DNA from: Clostridiales bacterium | Lineage (GTDB): Bacteria; Bacillota; Clostridia; Christensenellales; Aristaeellaceae | Assembly (NCBI GenBank): GCA_004556395.1 | Contig: SFHK01000054.1 | Span: 1 to 16,140 of the forward strand | Direction of reading: 5' to 3' | DNA length: 16,140 nucleotides | In this document: one piece after another, positions 6,780 to 13,281 of the stretch | Numbering within the stretch: the stretch's first letter is position 1 | How the letters are laid out: each line of letters opens with the position of its first letter | The notes under the pieces: generated by a model | The model's database searches: none | Told to the model about the DNA's origin: nothing | What the model saw: only the letters and a program-made list of their open reading frames with translations | Position numbers and translations under genes: made by a program

Positions 6780-8189
6780 TTATCGCGTAAGCTGGCGAAT
6801 TACGTCCAGCGGCTCGCCGTCGCGAGAGAGTACGCGGGCGACGACGCGCCCGCCCTCCGGCGGCACGGCCGGTACGCCGGTGATGCGCTCGGCAATCTGT
6901 TTGAGCTCGTGAATGTCCACGATGGGCAGACCCGCGTCCTTCAGCCGCAGCGCCAAATCGGGCTTCGCCGGGTTCACGGCCACGCCGCGCTGGGTGACGA
7001 CCACGTCCACATCCCTGCCGGGCGTGGAGATACAGCGCACGCGGCCGGTGATGATGGGCAGGCGCGCGCGGAACAGCGGCGCGATGATCATGGAAAGCTT
7101 CGCACCCGCGGCGGTGTCCGAATGCCCGCCGGAGCCGCCCATGATGCAGCCCGCGGAATCGGTGTGCACGTTCACGTTAAAATCGGTATCAATCTCCGTC
7201 GCGCCCAGCAGAACCACGTCCAGATGGTCGACGACGGCGCTCTTCGCCGCCGGGCTGGCGTATTGCATGGCGGAGATTTCGTGGTGGGCGGGATTCGTTC
7301 GAATGGATTCCACGGCCTTCAGATCGAAGCATTGCACGTCCATCAGGGAGGTGAAGCAGCCCTCGTTCAGCATGTCCACCAGATAGCCGGTGACGCCGCC
7401 GGAGGCGAACGAGCCGCGAATCTTCTCGCGCAGCATGATCTCCTTCAGAAATTTCGCGGCAGCCAGCGTCGCGCCGCCCGCGCCGGTCTGGAACGAGAAG
7501 CCGTCCTTCAGAAGGCCGGAGTGGCGGATGACGCGCGCGGCGGTTTCGGCCATGACCAGACCCACCGGGTCGCGCGTGATCTTCGTCGTGCCGGACACGA
7601 TGCCGCGCGGGTCGCCGATCGCGTCCACGGGCACCACGTAGTCCACGTAAATTTCGGGAATCGAAGCGTCCGTCAGCGGATAGGGCACGAGGTTGTCGGT
7701 GATGACGACGACCTTTTTGGCGTACATCGCGTCCGGAAACGCGTAGCCCAGACTGCCGCAGGCGGACGGGCCGTATTTGCCGGAGCAGTTTCCGGCGGGA
7801 TCGGCTGTGGGCGCGGCGATAAAGGCCACGTCGATCGGCGTGATGCCCAGCGCAATGTCGCGCGGGCGGCCGCCGTGCGTGCGGAACTCGACGGACTCAT
7901 CCATCAGTCCCTCCGATATGGAGCGCCCCAGACCGGCGGACATGTAGTCCGTGTTGATTTTGCGCACGACGCGGTTTTTGATGTGCTCGCGAAGCGGCGC
8001 GTGCGCGTCGAAAAGCGAGCTGGCGTTGAGCGTCAGATCGCGAATGCCCAGAGCGGCGATTTCGTCCATCACGCGGTTCAGCGTGTAATCGCCGTTGCGC
8101 AGGTGATGATGGAAGGAAATGGACATGCCGCTTTTCAGACCGCAGAGCGAAATCGCTTCCCGAAGAGAAGCGACGATCTTCATAGCCAT
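6780..8189 (-). CDS. citF: Citrate lyase alpha-subunit family, probable citramalate lyase (CoA/ACP-transferase subunit)
   Basis: This 469-residue protein is a clear CitF relative. In the lyase complex the alpha subunit swaps the acetyl group on the carrier for the incoming acid, forming citryl- or citramalyl-ACP. Recognisable segments include GMSISFHHHLRNGDY (21-35), NCSGKYGPSACGSLGYA, GFSFQTGAGGATLA and GGSGGHSDTAAGAKLS. Enterobacterial CitF has about 510 residues; this one lacks the usual N-terminal ~40. The short start looks real: AGGAGG, inside the end of citE, lies 8 nt before the ATG at 8189, and the citE stop is 2 bp upstream. It is the third gene of the minus operon. In this cluster citramalate is the more likely substrate than citrate. 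Confidence 0.92.
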   Translation of the reverse strand: MAMKIVASLREAISLCGLKSGMSISFHHHLRNGDYTLNRVMDEIAALGIRDLTLNASSLFDAHAPLREHIKNRVVRKINTDYMSAGLGRSISEGLMDESVEFRTHGGRPRDIALGITPIDVAFIAAPTADPAGNCSGKYGPSACGSLGYAFPDAMYAKKVVVITDNLVPYPLTDASIPEIYVDYVVPVDAIGDPRGIVSGTTKITRDPVGLVMAETAARVIRHSGLLKDGFSFQTGAGGATLAAAKFLKEIMLREKIRGSFASGGVTGYLVDMLNEGCFTSLMDVQCFDLKAVESIRTNPAHHEISAMQYASPAAKSAVVDHLDVVLLGATEIDTDFNVNVHTDSAGCIMGGSGGHSDTAAGAKLSMIIAPLFRARLPIITGRVRCISTPGRDVDVVVTQRGVAVNPAKPDLALRLKDAGLPIVDIHELKQIAERITGVPAVPPEGGRVVARVLSRDGEPLDVIRQLTR

Positions 8190-8191
8190 GC

Positions 8192-9073
8192 TTATGCCCT
8201 CCTGTCAAGGCCGAGCGATTCGGCTGCTTCGATGGTCTGCCGCGCGCGGGCGACGATGGGCGCGTCGATCATCTTGCCGCGCAGCGCCACCGCGCCCTTT
8301 CCCTGCGCCTGCGCGGCGCGGATGGCGTCCATCACCTCGTAGGCGTAGTCGATTTCCGCGGCGGTGGGGCTGAACACCTCGTTGATGGCGTTCACGTGGC
8401 GCGGCGAAATGGCGGATTTGCCGGTGAAGCCAAGGCTTTTGGCGTATTCCGCGTCGGTATAAATGCCCGTGTCGTCGTTCACGTCGGTGAACGGCGTGTC
8501 GTACACGTCCACTCCGGCGGCGCGCGCCGCCATGACCATGCGGGCGCGAGCATAGGCGATTTCGTTGCCCGCCTTGGTGCGGCGGCAGCGCAGGTCAGCC
8601 GTCAGATCCTCGCCGCCCAAGAAAATCGCGGCGACGCGCGGGGACGCGGAGGCAATCTGGAACGCGTTTTCCACGCCCAGCGCCGTTTCGATCAGCGGAA
8701 TCAGCTTTACGGTATTCCGCGCGAATCCGAGACGGTCTTCCAGCGCCGATATGTATTCGTCCACGCGCAGAACGTCCGCCGCGCGGCTGGTTTTCGGGGG
8801 CATGATCAGGCTCGGCTTCACGGGGATGATCGCGTCCAGATCCTTCGTCCACTCGCCGGTGTCCGTGGAATTGATGCGCACGATGACCTCGCACCGGCCA
8901 AAGCCCATCCGGCCGATGGCGTTGCGCACGAGGATGCGCGCGGAGTCCTTTTCCGACGGCGCGACCGCGTCCTCCAGATCGAGAATCACGGCGTCCGCGC
9001 CCAGCGCCTCGCCGTTGATGATGATATTGGGCGTGTTGCCCGGAAGAAACAGCATGGAACGGCGCACGGTCAT
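8192..9073 (-). CDS. citE: Citrate lyase beta-subunit family, probable citramalate lyase (CitE)
   Basis: This 293-residue HpcH/HpaI-type TIM-barrel lyase would cleave the acyl-ACP intermediate to acetyl-ACP plus a keto acid (pyruvate if citramalate, oxaloacetate if citrate). Family marks are RRSMLFLPG near the N-terminus, LDLEDAV (31-37), RIN (67-69), PLIETALG (126-133, metal ligand E129) and GGEDLTADL (153-161). The ATG at 9073 overlaps the citD stop by four bases, but the AAAGGAG ribosome site is only 2 nt from it. The in-frame GTG at 9067, giving VRRSMLF, has the better spacing of 7 nt. Either start keeps the whole domain. It lies between citD and citF in the standard D-E-F order. Confidence 0.94.
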   Translation of the reverse strand: MTVRRSMLFLPGNTPNIIINGEALGADAVILDLEDAVAPSEKDSARILVRNAIGRMGFGRCEVIVRINSTDTGEWTKDLDAIIPVKPSLIMPPKTSRAADVLRVDEYISALEDRLGFARNTVKLIPLIETALGVENAFQIASASPRVAAIFLGGEDLTADLRCRRTKAGNEIAYARARMVMAARAAGVDVYDTPFTDVNDDTGIYTDAEYAKSLGFTGKSAISPRHVNAINEVFSPTAAEIDYAYEVMDAIRAAQAQGKGAVALRGKMIDAPIVARARQTIEAAESLGLDRRA

Positions 9074-9339
9074 TCTCCTTTCGCACGCGCGACGGCGGTT
9101 TCTACCCGCGCGCGGATTACGCAGTCCAGCGCGCCGCGGTCGGTCAGGCGCACGCGCGCGTCCGAAACGTTCTGCTCCTTCAGCACGTCCAGCGCGGCGG
9201 CGCGGATGGCGTCCCCGAACTGGGCGAGCACGACGGATTCGATCTCCACCTCAATCCCGCTGTCGCCGGGCTCGATTTCCACAAATACGTCGCTGGATTC
9301 CAGCGTGCCGGCCACGGCGCGCTTCACGATTCCGCTCAT
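9070..9339 (-). CDS. citD: Citrate lyase gamma-subunit family, acyl carrier protein (CitD)
   Basis: This small carrier protein has 89 residues from the ATG at 9339; an upstream in-frame ATG at 9372 would add 11 residues. It carries the AGTLESSDV motif. By comparison with Klebsiella CitD, the first Ser of ESS (S15 here) is the attachment site for the phosphoribosyl-dephospho-CoA arm that holds the acetyl group. The start at MSGIVKRAVAGTLESS matches the usual family N-terminus. The ATG at 9372 lies within the 16-bp palindrome and so close to the expected transcript start that it is unlikely. It is the first gene of the minus operon, and its stop overlaps citE. The genes that build and attach the prosthetic group (citX, citG) are not in the window. 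Confidence 0.9.
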   Translation of the reverse strand: MSGIVKRAVAGTLESSDVFVEIEPGDSGIEVEIESVVLAQFGDAIRAAALDVLKEQNVSDARVRLTDRGALDCVIRARVETAVARAKGE

Positions 9340-9363
9340 GTCCGTACTCACTTTCCTTTCTGC

Positions 9364-9379
9364 GGCGCGCATGCGCGCC
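9364..9379. promoter_or_regulatory. 16-bp perfect palindrome at the citD transcript start
   Basis: GGCGCGCATGCGCGCC is a perfect palindrome. It begins about 8 bp past the -10 box of the minus-strand promoter and so covers roughly +1 to +16 of the lyase operon transcript. It could be an operator for a dimeric repressor or a 5' hairpin on the mRNA. The GC-rich setting makes short palindromes commoner, but 16 perfect bases at this place stand out. Confidence 0.5.
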
Positions 9380-9386
9380 TGTAATT

Positions 9387-9415
9387 ATTATACCGCTTTA
9401 AGGCGAAATTCGCAA
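9387..9415 (-). promoter_or_regulatory. Promoter of the citDEF/hydro-lyase operon
   Basis: On the minus strand, TTGCGA (9410-9415) and a perfect TATAAT (9387-9392) are spaced by 17 nt, which is near-consensus sigma-A. The start of transcription is expected near 9380, about 40 bp before the citD ATG. Confidence 0.85.
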
Positions 9416-9425
9416 CTCGGTTTTG

Positions 9426-9454
9426 TTGCAAATGACGATAAATTGTGCTATAAT
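9426..9454 (+). promoter_or_regulatory. Promoter of the citC-glutamate mutase operon
   Basis: TTGCAA (9426-9431) and a perfect TATAAT (9449-9454) are 17 nt apart. Its -35 box lies 10 bp from the -35 box of the opposing promoter, so the two polymerases or a shared regulator would meet here. The transcript would start near 9461, 32 bp before the citC ATG. Confidence 0.87.
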
Positions 9455-9492
9455 GCTCTGGAAATGAAGGCTTAGGCGGCAGGAGGGCGCAT

Positions 9493-10473
9493 ATGCACAT
9501 GGAAACCGGCCGCCCGGACAGACGGCGCGGACAACTGGAAGCGTTTCTGGCCGGGTGCGGGCTGGATTTTGACGCGCGCGCGGAATATACCGCCATGCTG
9601 GTGGACGACGGCGAAATCGTCGCCGCCGGCTCGCTGGACGGCATGACGGTGAAATGCGTCGCCGTCGCGCCCGACCGGCAGGGCGAGGGTCTGGCGGCGC
9701 GGGTGATGACCGAGCTTCGCCGCGAGGCGTGGGCGCGCGGTCATGGGCAGCTGATGCTGTACACCAAGCCGCGCAACCGAATGATGTTCGCGGAGCTGGG
9801 CTTTTCACCGCTTCTGGAAACGCGCGACTGCCTGCTGATGGAGAGCGGGCGGGGTGGCCTTGAACGCTTTCTGGCGGGGCTGCCCGGCGCGGAGGGCGTG
9901 ACCGGCTGCATCGTGGCCAACGCCAATCCGTTCACGCTGGGGCACCGGTATCTGATCGAGCGAGCGCTGGACGCGTGCGACACGCTTCGGGTGTTCATCC
10001 TGTCCGAGGACAAAAGCCTGTTTTCGCCGGATGCGCGCATGACGCTGGCCAAGGCGGGCTGCGCCGGTCTTTCGCGCGTCAGCTTCCACTTTACGGGGCC
10101 GTATCTGGTCTCTTCGGCTACGTTTCCGGACTATTTCCTGCGCGACCGTCAGATTGTGGACAGAGCCTTCTGCGAGCTGGACGTGGCCATGTTCGGCGAA
10201 CACATCGCGCCGAGGATGGGAATCACGCGCCGGTTCGTCGGCACGGAGCCGGAGGACGGCGTGACGCGCCAGTATAACGAATGCCTGAAGGAGCGCCTGC
10301 CGGGCTGCGGCGTGGAGGTCGTCGAGCTTCCAAGGCGCGAGGCGGACGGGCAGGTTATCAGCGCCGGACGCGTGCGCGCGCTGTACCGCGAGGGTCGGAT
10401 GGAAGCGCTGCGGCCATTGGTGCCCGAGACCACCTTTGAATATCTTTTGAGGAATCCGTACAGGGAGGGGTAA
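9493..10473 (+). CDS. citC: [Citrate/citramalate (pro-3S)-lyase] ligase (CitC family)
   Basis: This 326-residue enzyme would use ATP and acetate to acetylate the thiol of the CitD prosthetic group, switching the lyase on. The order of domains is typical. An N-terminal GNAT fold has its acetyl-CoA-type loop VAVAPDRQGEGLAARV (56-71). A nucleotidyltransferase domain follows from about 137, with NANPFTLGHRYL (143-154, the HxGH-like site in the form TLGH) and ISAGRVR (289-295, in place of ISTxxVR). The ATG at 9493 has AGGAGGG 5 nt upstream and follows a strong promoter. It heads the plus-strand operon, split from its citDEF partners by the divergent promoter region. That placement ties lyase activation to glutamate mutase expression. 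Confidence 0.93.
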   Translation: MHMETGRPDRRRGQLEAFLAGCGLDFDARAEYTAMLVDDGEIVAAGSLDGMTVKCVAVAPDRQGEGLAARVMTELRREAWARGHGQLMLYTKPRNRMMFAELGFSPLLETRDCLLMESGRGGLERFLAGLPGAEGVTGCIVANANPFTLGHRYLIERALDACDTLRVFILSEDKSLFSPDARMTLAKAGCAGLSRVSFHFTGPYLVSSATFPDYFLRDRQIVDRAFCELDVAMFGEHIAPRMGITRRFVGTEPEDGVTRQYNECLKERLPGCGVEVVELPRREADGQVISAGRVRALYREGRMEALRPLVPETTFEYLLRNPYREG

Positions 10474-10475
10474 GC

Positions 10476-11438
10476 ATGCCATATTCGGTGGGGCTGCACA
10501 AAAGCCTGATTGAATCATCCTTCTTTGCGCCGCGCGGGCACAGCCGCATTTATAATCTGGGCATGCAGATTGCCCAGCTGTACCTGAGCCCGTATGACAA
10601 GCTGATCGGCTTTATCGGCGACGCGGGGTCGGGCAAGAGCGCGCTGGTGAAGGGAATGTTCCCCGGCGTGGAGCTGACCAATGACGACGACGGCGTGAAC
10701 GTGCGCCCGCTGCCGCTGCTGGATCTGGACGATTCGCGTTCGTTCTATCAGCCGCACACCTATCATCTGGACATTCGCTTTGAAATAGGCTTCACGCAGC
10801 CGCACGTGCTGGCGGACGCGATTATTGAAGCGCTTGCCAGAGGAAAGCGCGTGCTCGTGGAGCATTTCGACCTGATTTATCCGCTGCTTCACCGAAACGC
10901 CGACCTGATGATCGGCGTCGGCGAGCAGATCATCATCAGCCGCCCGACGATATTCGGTCCGGAGCCGGTCGAGTTTGTCAACGTGGTGCACAGTTCGCTG
11001 CCGTACCGCCTGATGGCGCACACGGCGGAGGACTTATGCGAAATGCACATGTCGCCGGAGCTGGTGAACAGCTGCGTGCACGACGACGTGCATCACGGCT
11101 TCGTGCTCGCGTTCCGGGAGGATCACCCGGAAATCGATCTGGCCGAGCTGGAACGGCTGGTTCAGGCGGACATTGCCGCCGACCTGCCGGTGGAGTACGC
11201 CGACGAAAACCATATCGCCGTCGGCGGGCGCGTGCACGAATGCAGCGGCCCGCGCACGCATGTGTCCGCGACGGGGCGGATTCACGGCTTCCGGCTGTAT
11301 CCCAAGCTCGTGTACGACGTGCAGCAGAACCGATACCTGCTGATCGGGTTCGTCGGAGAGGGCTCCGAGGAGGCACTCAGGAATTTCCGCGACTCGCTGG
11401 AGGGCAATCCAGTGCGCCGCTCACTCGCGTTTTTCTGA
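10476..11438 (+). CDS. P-loop protein with AlaRS second-additional-domain-like C-terminus, role unknown
   Basis: This 320-residue soluble protein combines two parts. Residues ~40-170 look like a P-loop NTPase or kinase. The Walker A motif is GDAGSGKS (48-55), followed by ELTNDDDG (66-73) and a Walker-B-like VLVEHFD (126-132). Residues ~178-275 resemble the AlaRS/ThrRS second additional (editing) domain: HTAEDL (182-187), HDDVHH (202-207) and HECSGPRTHVSATG (254-267). The last recalls the AlaRS CGGTHV...TG strand but has a C-x5-H spacing instead of C-x3-H. I believe similar clostridial proteins are named after that domain in databases; no function is known to me. It begins 2 bp after citC, with GGAGGGG upstream, and is followed 23 bp later by glmS. 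It therefore belongs to the operon and may serve the pathway. Confidence 0.72.
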   Translation: MPYSVGLHKSLIESSFFAPRGHSRIYNLGMQIAQLYLSPYDKLIGFIGDAGSGKSALVKGMFPGVELTNDDDGVNVRPLPLLDLDDSRSFYQPHTYHLDIRFEIGFTQPHVLADAIIEALARGKRVLVEHFDLIYPLLHRNADLMIGVGEQIIISRPTIFGPEPVEFVNVVHSSLPYRLMAHTAEDLCEMHMSPELVNSCVHDDVHHGFVLAFREDHPEIDLAELERLVQADIAADLPVEYADENHIAVGGRVHECSGPRTHVSATGRIHGFRLYPKLVYDVQQNRYLLIGFVGEGSEEALRNFRDSLEGNPVRRSLAFF

Positions 11439-11461
11439 AACTGAAAAGGAGTGCGAAAAGC

Positions 11462-11893
11462 ATGGAGAAGAAAAAGAAGGTACTGATCATCGGCGTCATC
11501 GGCGCGGACGTGCACGCCGTGGGCAACAAGATTCTGTACCACGCGTTCACCGAGGCGGGGTTCGACGTGGTGAATCTGGGCGTCATGGTCTCGCAGGAGG
11601 AATACATCGCCGCGGCCATCGAGGCGAACGCGGACGCGATCGTGGTTTCCTCGCTGTACGGACAGGGCGAGCTGGACTGCCGCGGCATGCGCGAAAAGTG
11701 CGACGAGGCGGGTCTGAAGGGCATTCCGCTGCTGGTGGGCGGCAACATCGTCATCGGCAAGCAGAAGTTTGAGGACGTGGAAAAGCGCTTCAGGGCTATG
11801 GGCTTCGACCGCGCCTTCCCGCCGAACACGCCGCCGGAGACCACGATTCAGGCGCTGAAGGAAATTCTGCATGTGGAGGATGACGAGGCATGA
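11462..11893 (+). CDS. glmS: Glutamate mutase (methylaspartate mutase) small subunit, B12-binding
   Basis: This 143-residue protein is the cobalamin-binding sigma subunit of glutamate mutase, which rearranges L-glutamate to (2S,3S)-3-methylaspartate with adenosylcobalamin. The DxHxxG motif is present as D16-V-H18-A-V-G21, where H18 replaces dimethylbenzimidazole as the lower cobalt ligand. Other B12-fold marks are SSLYGQGE (about 67-74) and LLVGGNIVIGK. The start is at the ATG after AAAGGAG with 10-nt spacing; longer frames reading in from upstream are shadows of the previous gene. The stop overlaps the glmL start by four bases (ATGA). It assembles with GlmE as an epsilon2-sigma2 tetramer, with B12 at the interface. 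Length and motifs match Clostridium GlmS closely. Confidence 0.97.
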   Translation: MEKKKKVLIIGVIGADVHAVGNKILYHAFTEAGFDVVNLGVMVSQEEYIAAAIEANADAIVVSSLYGQGELDCRGMREKCDEAGLKGIPLLVGGNIVIGKQKFEDVEKRFRAMGFDRAFPPNTPPETTIQALKEILHVEDDEA

Positions 11894-13281
11894 AGCCCGT
11901 GCTCCTGATTGACTTTGGCAGCACCAACACCAAGGTGACGGCCGTCGATCTGGACGCGGAACGCCTGCTCGGCTCCGCCGCCGCGTATACGACCGTGCAG
12001 ACGGACGTGAACGAGGGGCTGGAAAACGCGCTTTCAGAGCTGTTTGAAAAGACGGGGCCGCTTGAATTCGCGGCGCGCTACGCCTGCTCCTCCGCCGCAG
12101 GCGGTCTTCGAATGGTCACGAGCGGGCTGGTGCCCGAGCTGACCGCGGAGGCGGCGCGGCAGGCCAGTCTGGGCGCGGGCGCGAAGGTGCTGAAGGTGTT
12201 TTCGTTCCAGCTGACGGAGGACGATCTGGACGAGATTCGCGCGCTGCGGCCGGATATTTTCCTGCTCGTGGGCGGCACGGACGGCGGAAACACCGAGTGC
12301 ATCCTGCACAACGCGCGGATGCTCGCGCGCATGGAGTTCGATTTTCCAGTGGTGATCGCCGGGAACCGCGTGGCGGCGCGGGAGTGCGCGCGCATTCTGG
12401 CGGGGCACGACGTGAGCGTCTGCGAAAACGTGATGCCCAAATTCGGCGTTCTGAACATCGAGCCGACGCAGAAGCGCATCCGCGAAATCTTTTTAAGCCG
12501 CATCATTCAGGCGAAGGGACTGAGCCGCGCCGCGCAGCTGATTTCCGGCATCCTGATGCCCACGCCCTCGGCGGTTCTGAAGGCCATGGAGCTGCTGGCG
12601 CAGGGCACGGACGACGAGCCGGGCATCGGCGATCTGGTGGCGGTGGACGTGGGCGGCGCGACGACGGATGTGTATTCGATTTCCGACGGCATGCCGACCG
12701 CGCTTTCCACGGTGTACAAGGGACTTCCGGAGCCGTACGCCAAGCGCACGGTGGAGGGCGACATCGGCATGCGCTACTCCGTGCGCGGCATTGTGGAGGC
12801 CGTGGGGCTGAAGCGGCTGAGCGAGGAAAGCGGGCTGCCGCCGGAGGCGGTTTCCGAAATGGTGGAAACGCTGGCGGCGCACACGGACATGGTGCCCGAG
12901 CCGGGCACCGACTGGGAAAGGCTGGACTACGCGCTGGCCTCGGCGGCCATTGAAACGGCGGTCGGGCGGCACGCGGGCAGCATGGAGGAGACCTACACGC
13001 TGATGGGGCTGACGTATGTGCAGTCGGGCAAGGATTTAAGGCCCGTCCGGCAGGTCATCGTGACCGGCGGCTGCCTGATTCACACGCCGCGCACGAAGGA
13101 CATTGCCGCGCACGCGCTGTATTCGCCGCTTGCGCCCATGTCACTGCGCCCCATGAAGGCGGATATTCGCGTCGACCGCCGCTATATTCTGGCGGCGATG
13201 GGACTTTTGTCCGAATATGAGCCGAAAATTGCGCTTCGCATTATGAAAAAGGAGCTGGACAACGATGGCTATACAGAATAA
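11890..13281 (+). CDS. glmL: Glutamate mutase-associated ASKHA ATPase (MutL/GlmL)
   Basis: This 463-residue protein has the actin/Hsp70/sugar-kinase fold typical of MutL/GlmL, which always lies between the two mutase subunit genes. Its phosphate-1 loop is DFGSTNTK (8-15), phosphate-2 is VDVGGATTD (252-260), and LLVGGTDGGN (125-134) is also characteristic. The family is thought to act as a reactivating chaperone that swaps damaged cobalamin on the mutase at the expense of ATP. That role is accepted by analogy more than proven. The start overlaps the glmS stop, and the C-terminal codons overlap the start of glmE by 17 bp, so the three proteins are probably made in fixed ratio. No odd features are seen. 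Confidence 0.95.
   Translation: MKPVLLIDFGSTNTKVTAVDLDAERLLGSAAAYTTVQTDVNEGLENALSELFEKTGPLEFAARYACSSAAGGLRMVTSGLVPELTAEAARQASLGAGAKVLKVFSFQLTEDDLDEIRALRPDIFLLVGGTDGGNTECILHNARMLARMEFDFPVVIAGNRVAARECARILAGHDVSVCENVMPKFGVLNIEPTQKRIREIFLSRIIQAKGLSRAAQLISGILMPTPSAVLKAMELLAQGTDDEPGIGDLVAVDVGGATTDVYSISDGMPTALSTVYKGLPEPYAKRTVEGDIGMRYSVRGIVEAVGLKRLSEESGLPPEAVSEMVETLAAHTDMVPEPGTDWERLDYALASAAIETAVGRHAGSMEETYTLMGLTYVQSGKDLRPVRQVIVTGGCLIHTPRTKDIAAHALYSPLAPMSLRPMKADIRVDRRYILAAMGLLSEYEPKIALRIMKKELDNDGYTE

Noticed and set aside
6612..8342. 576-codon plus-strand frame opposite the hydro-lyase and lyase genes
   Set aside because: It is antisense to well-supported family members, has no ribosome site, and its composition is that of a reversed GC-rich gene.
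9455..9492. Cobalamin riboswitch upstream of the B12-dependent mutase operon
   Set aside because: The leader is only about 30 nt long, too short for a B12 box and its surrounding structure.
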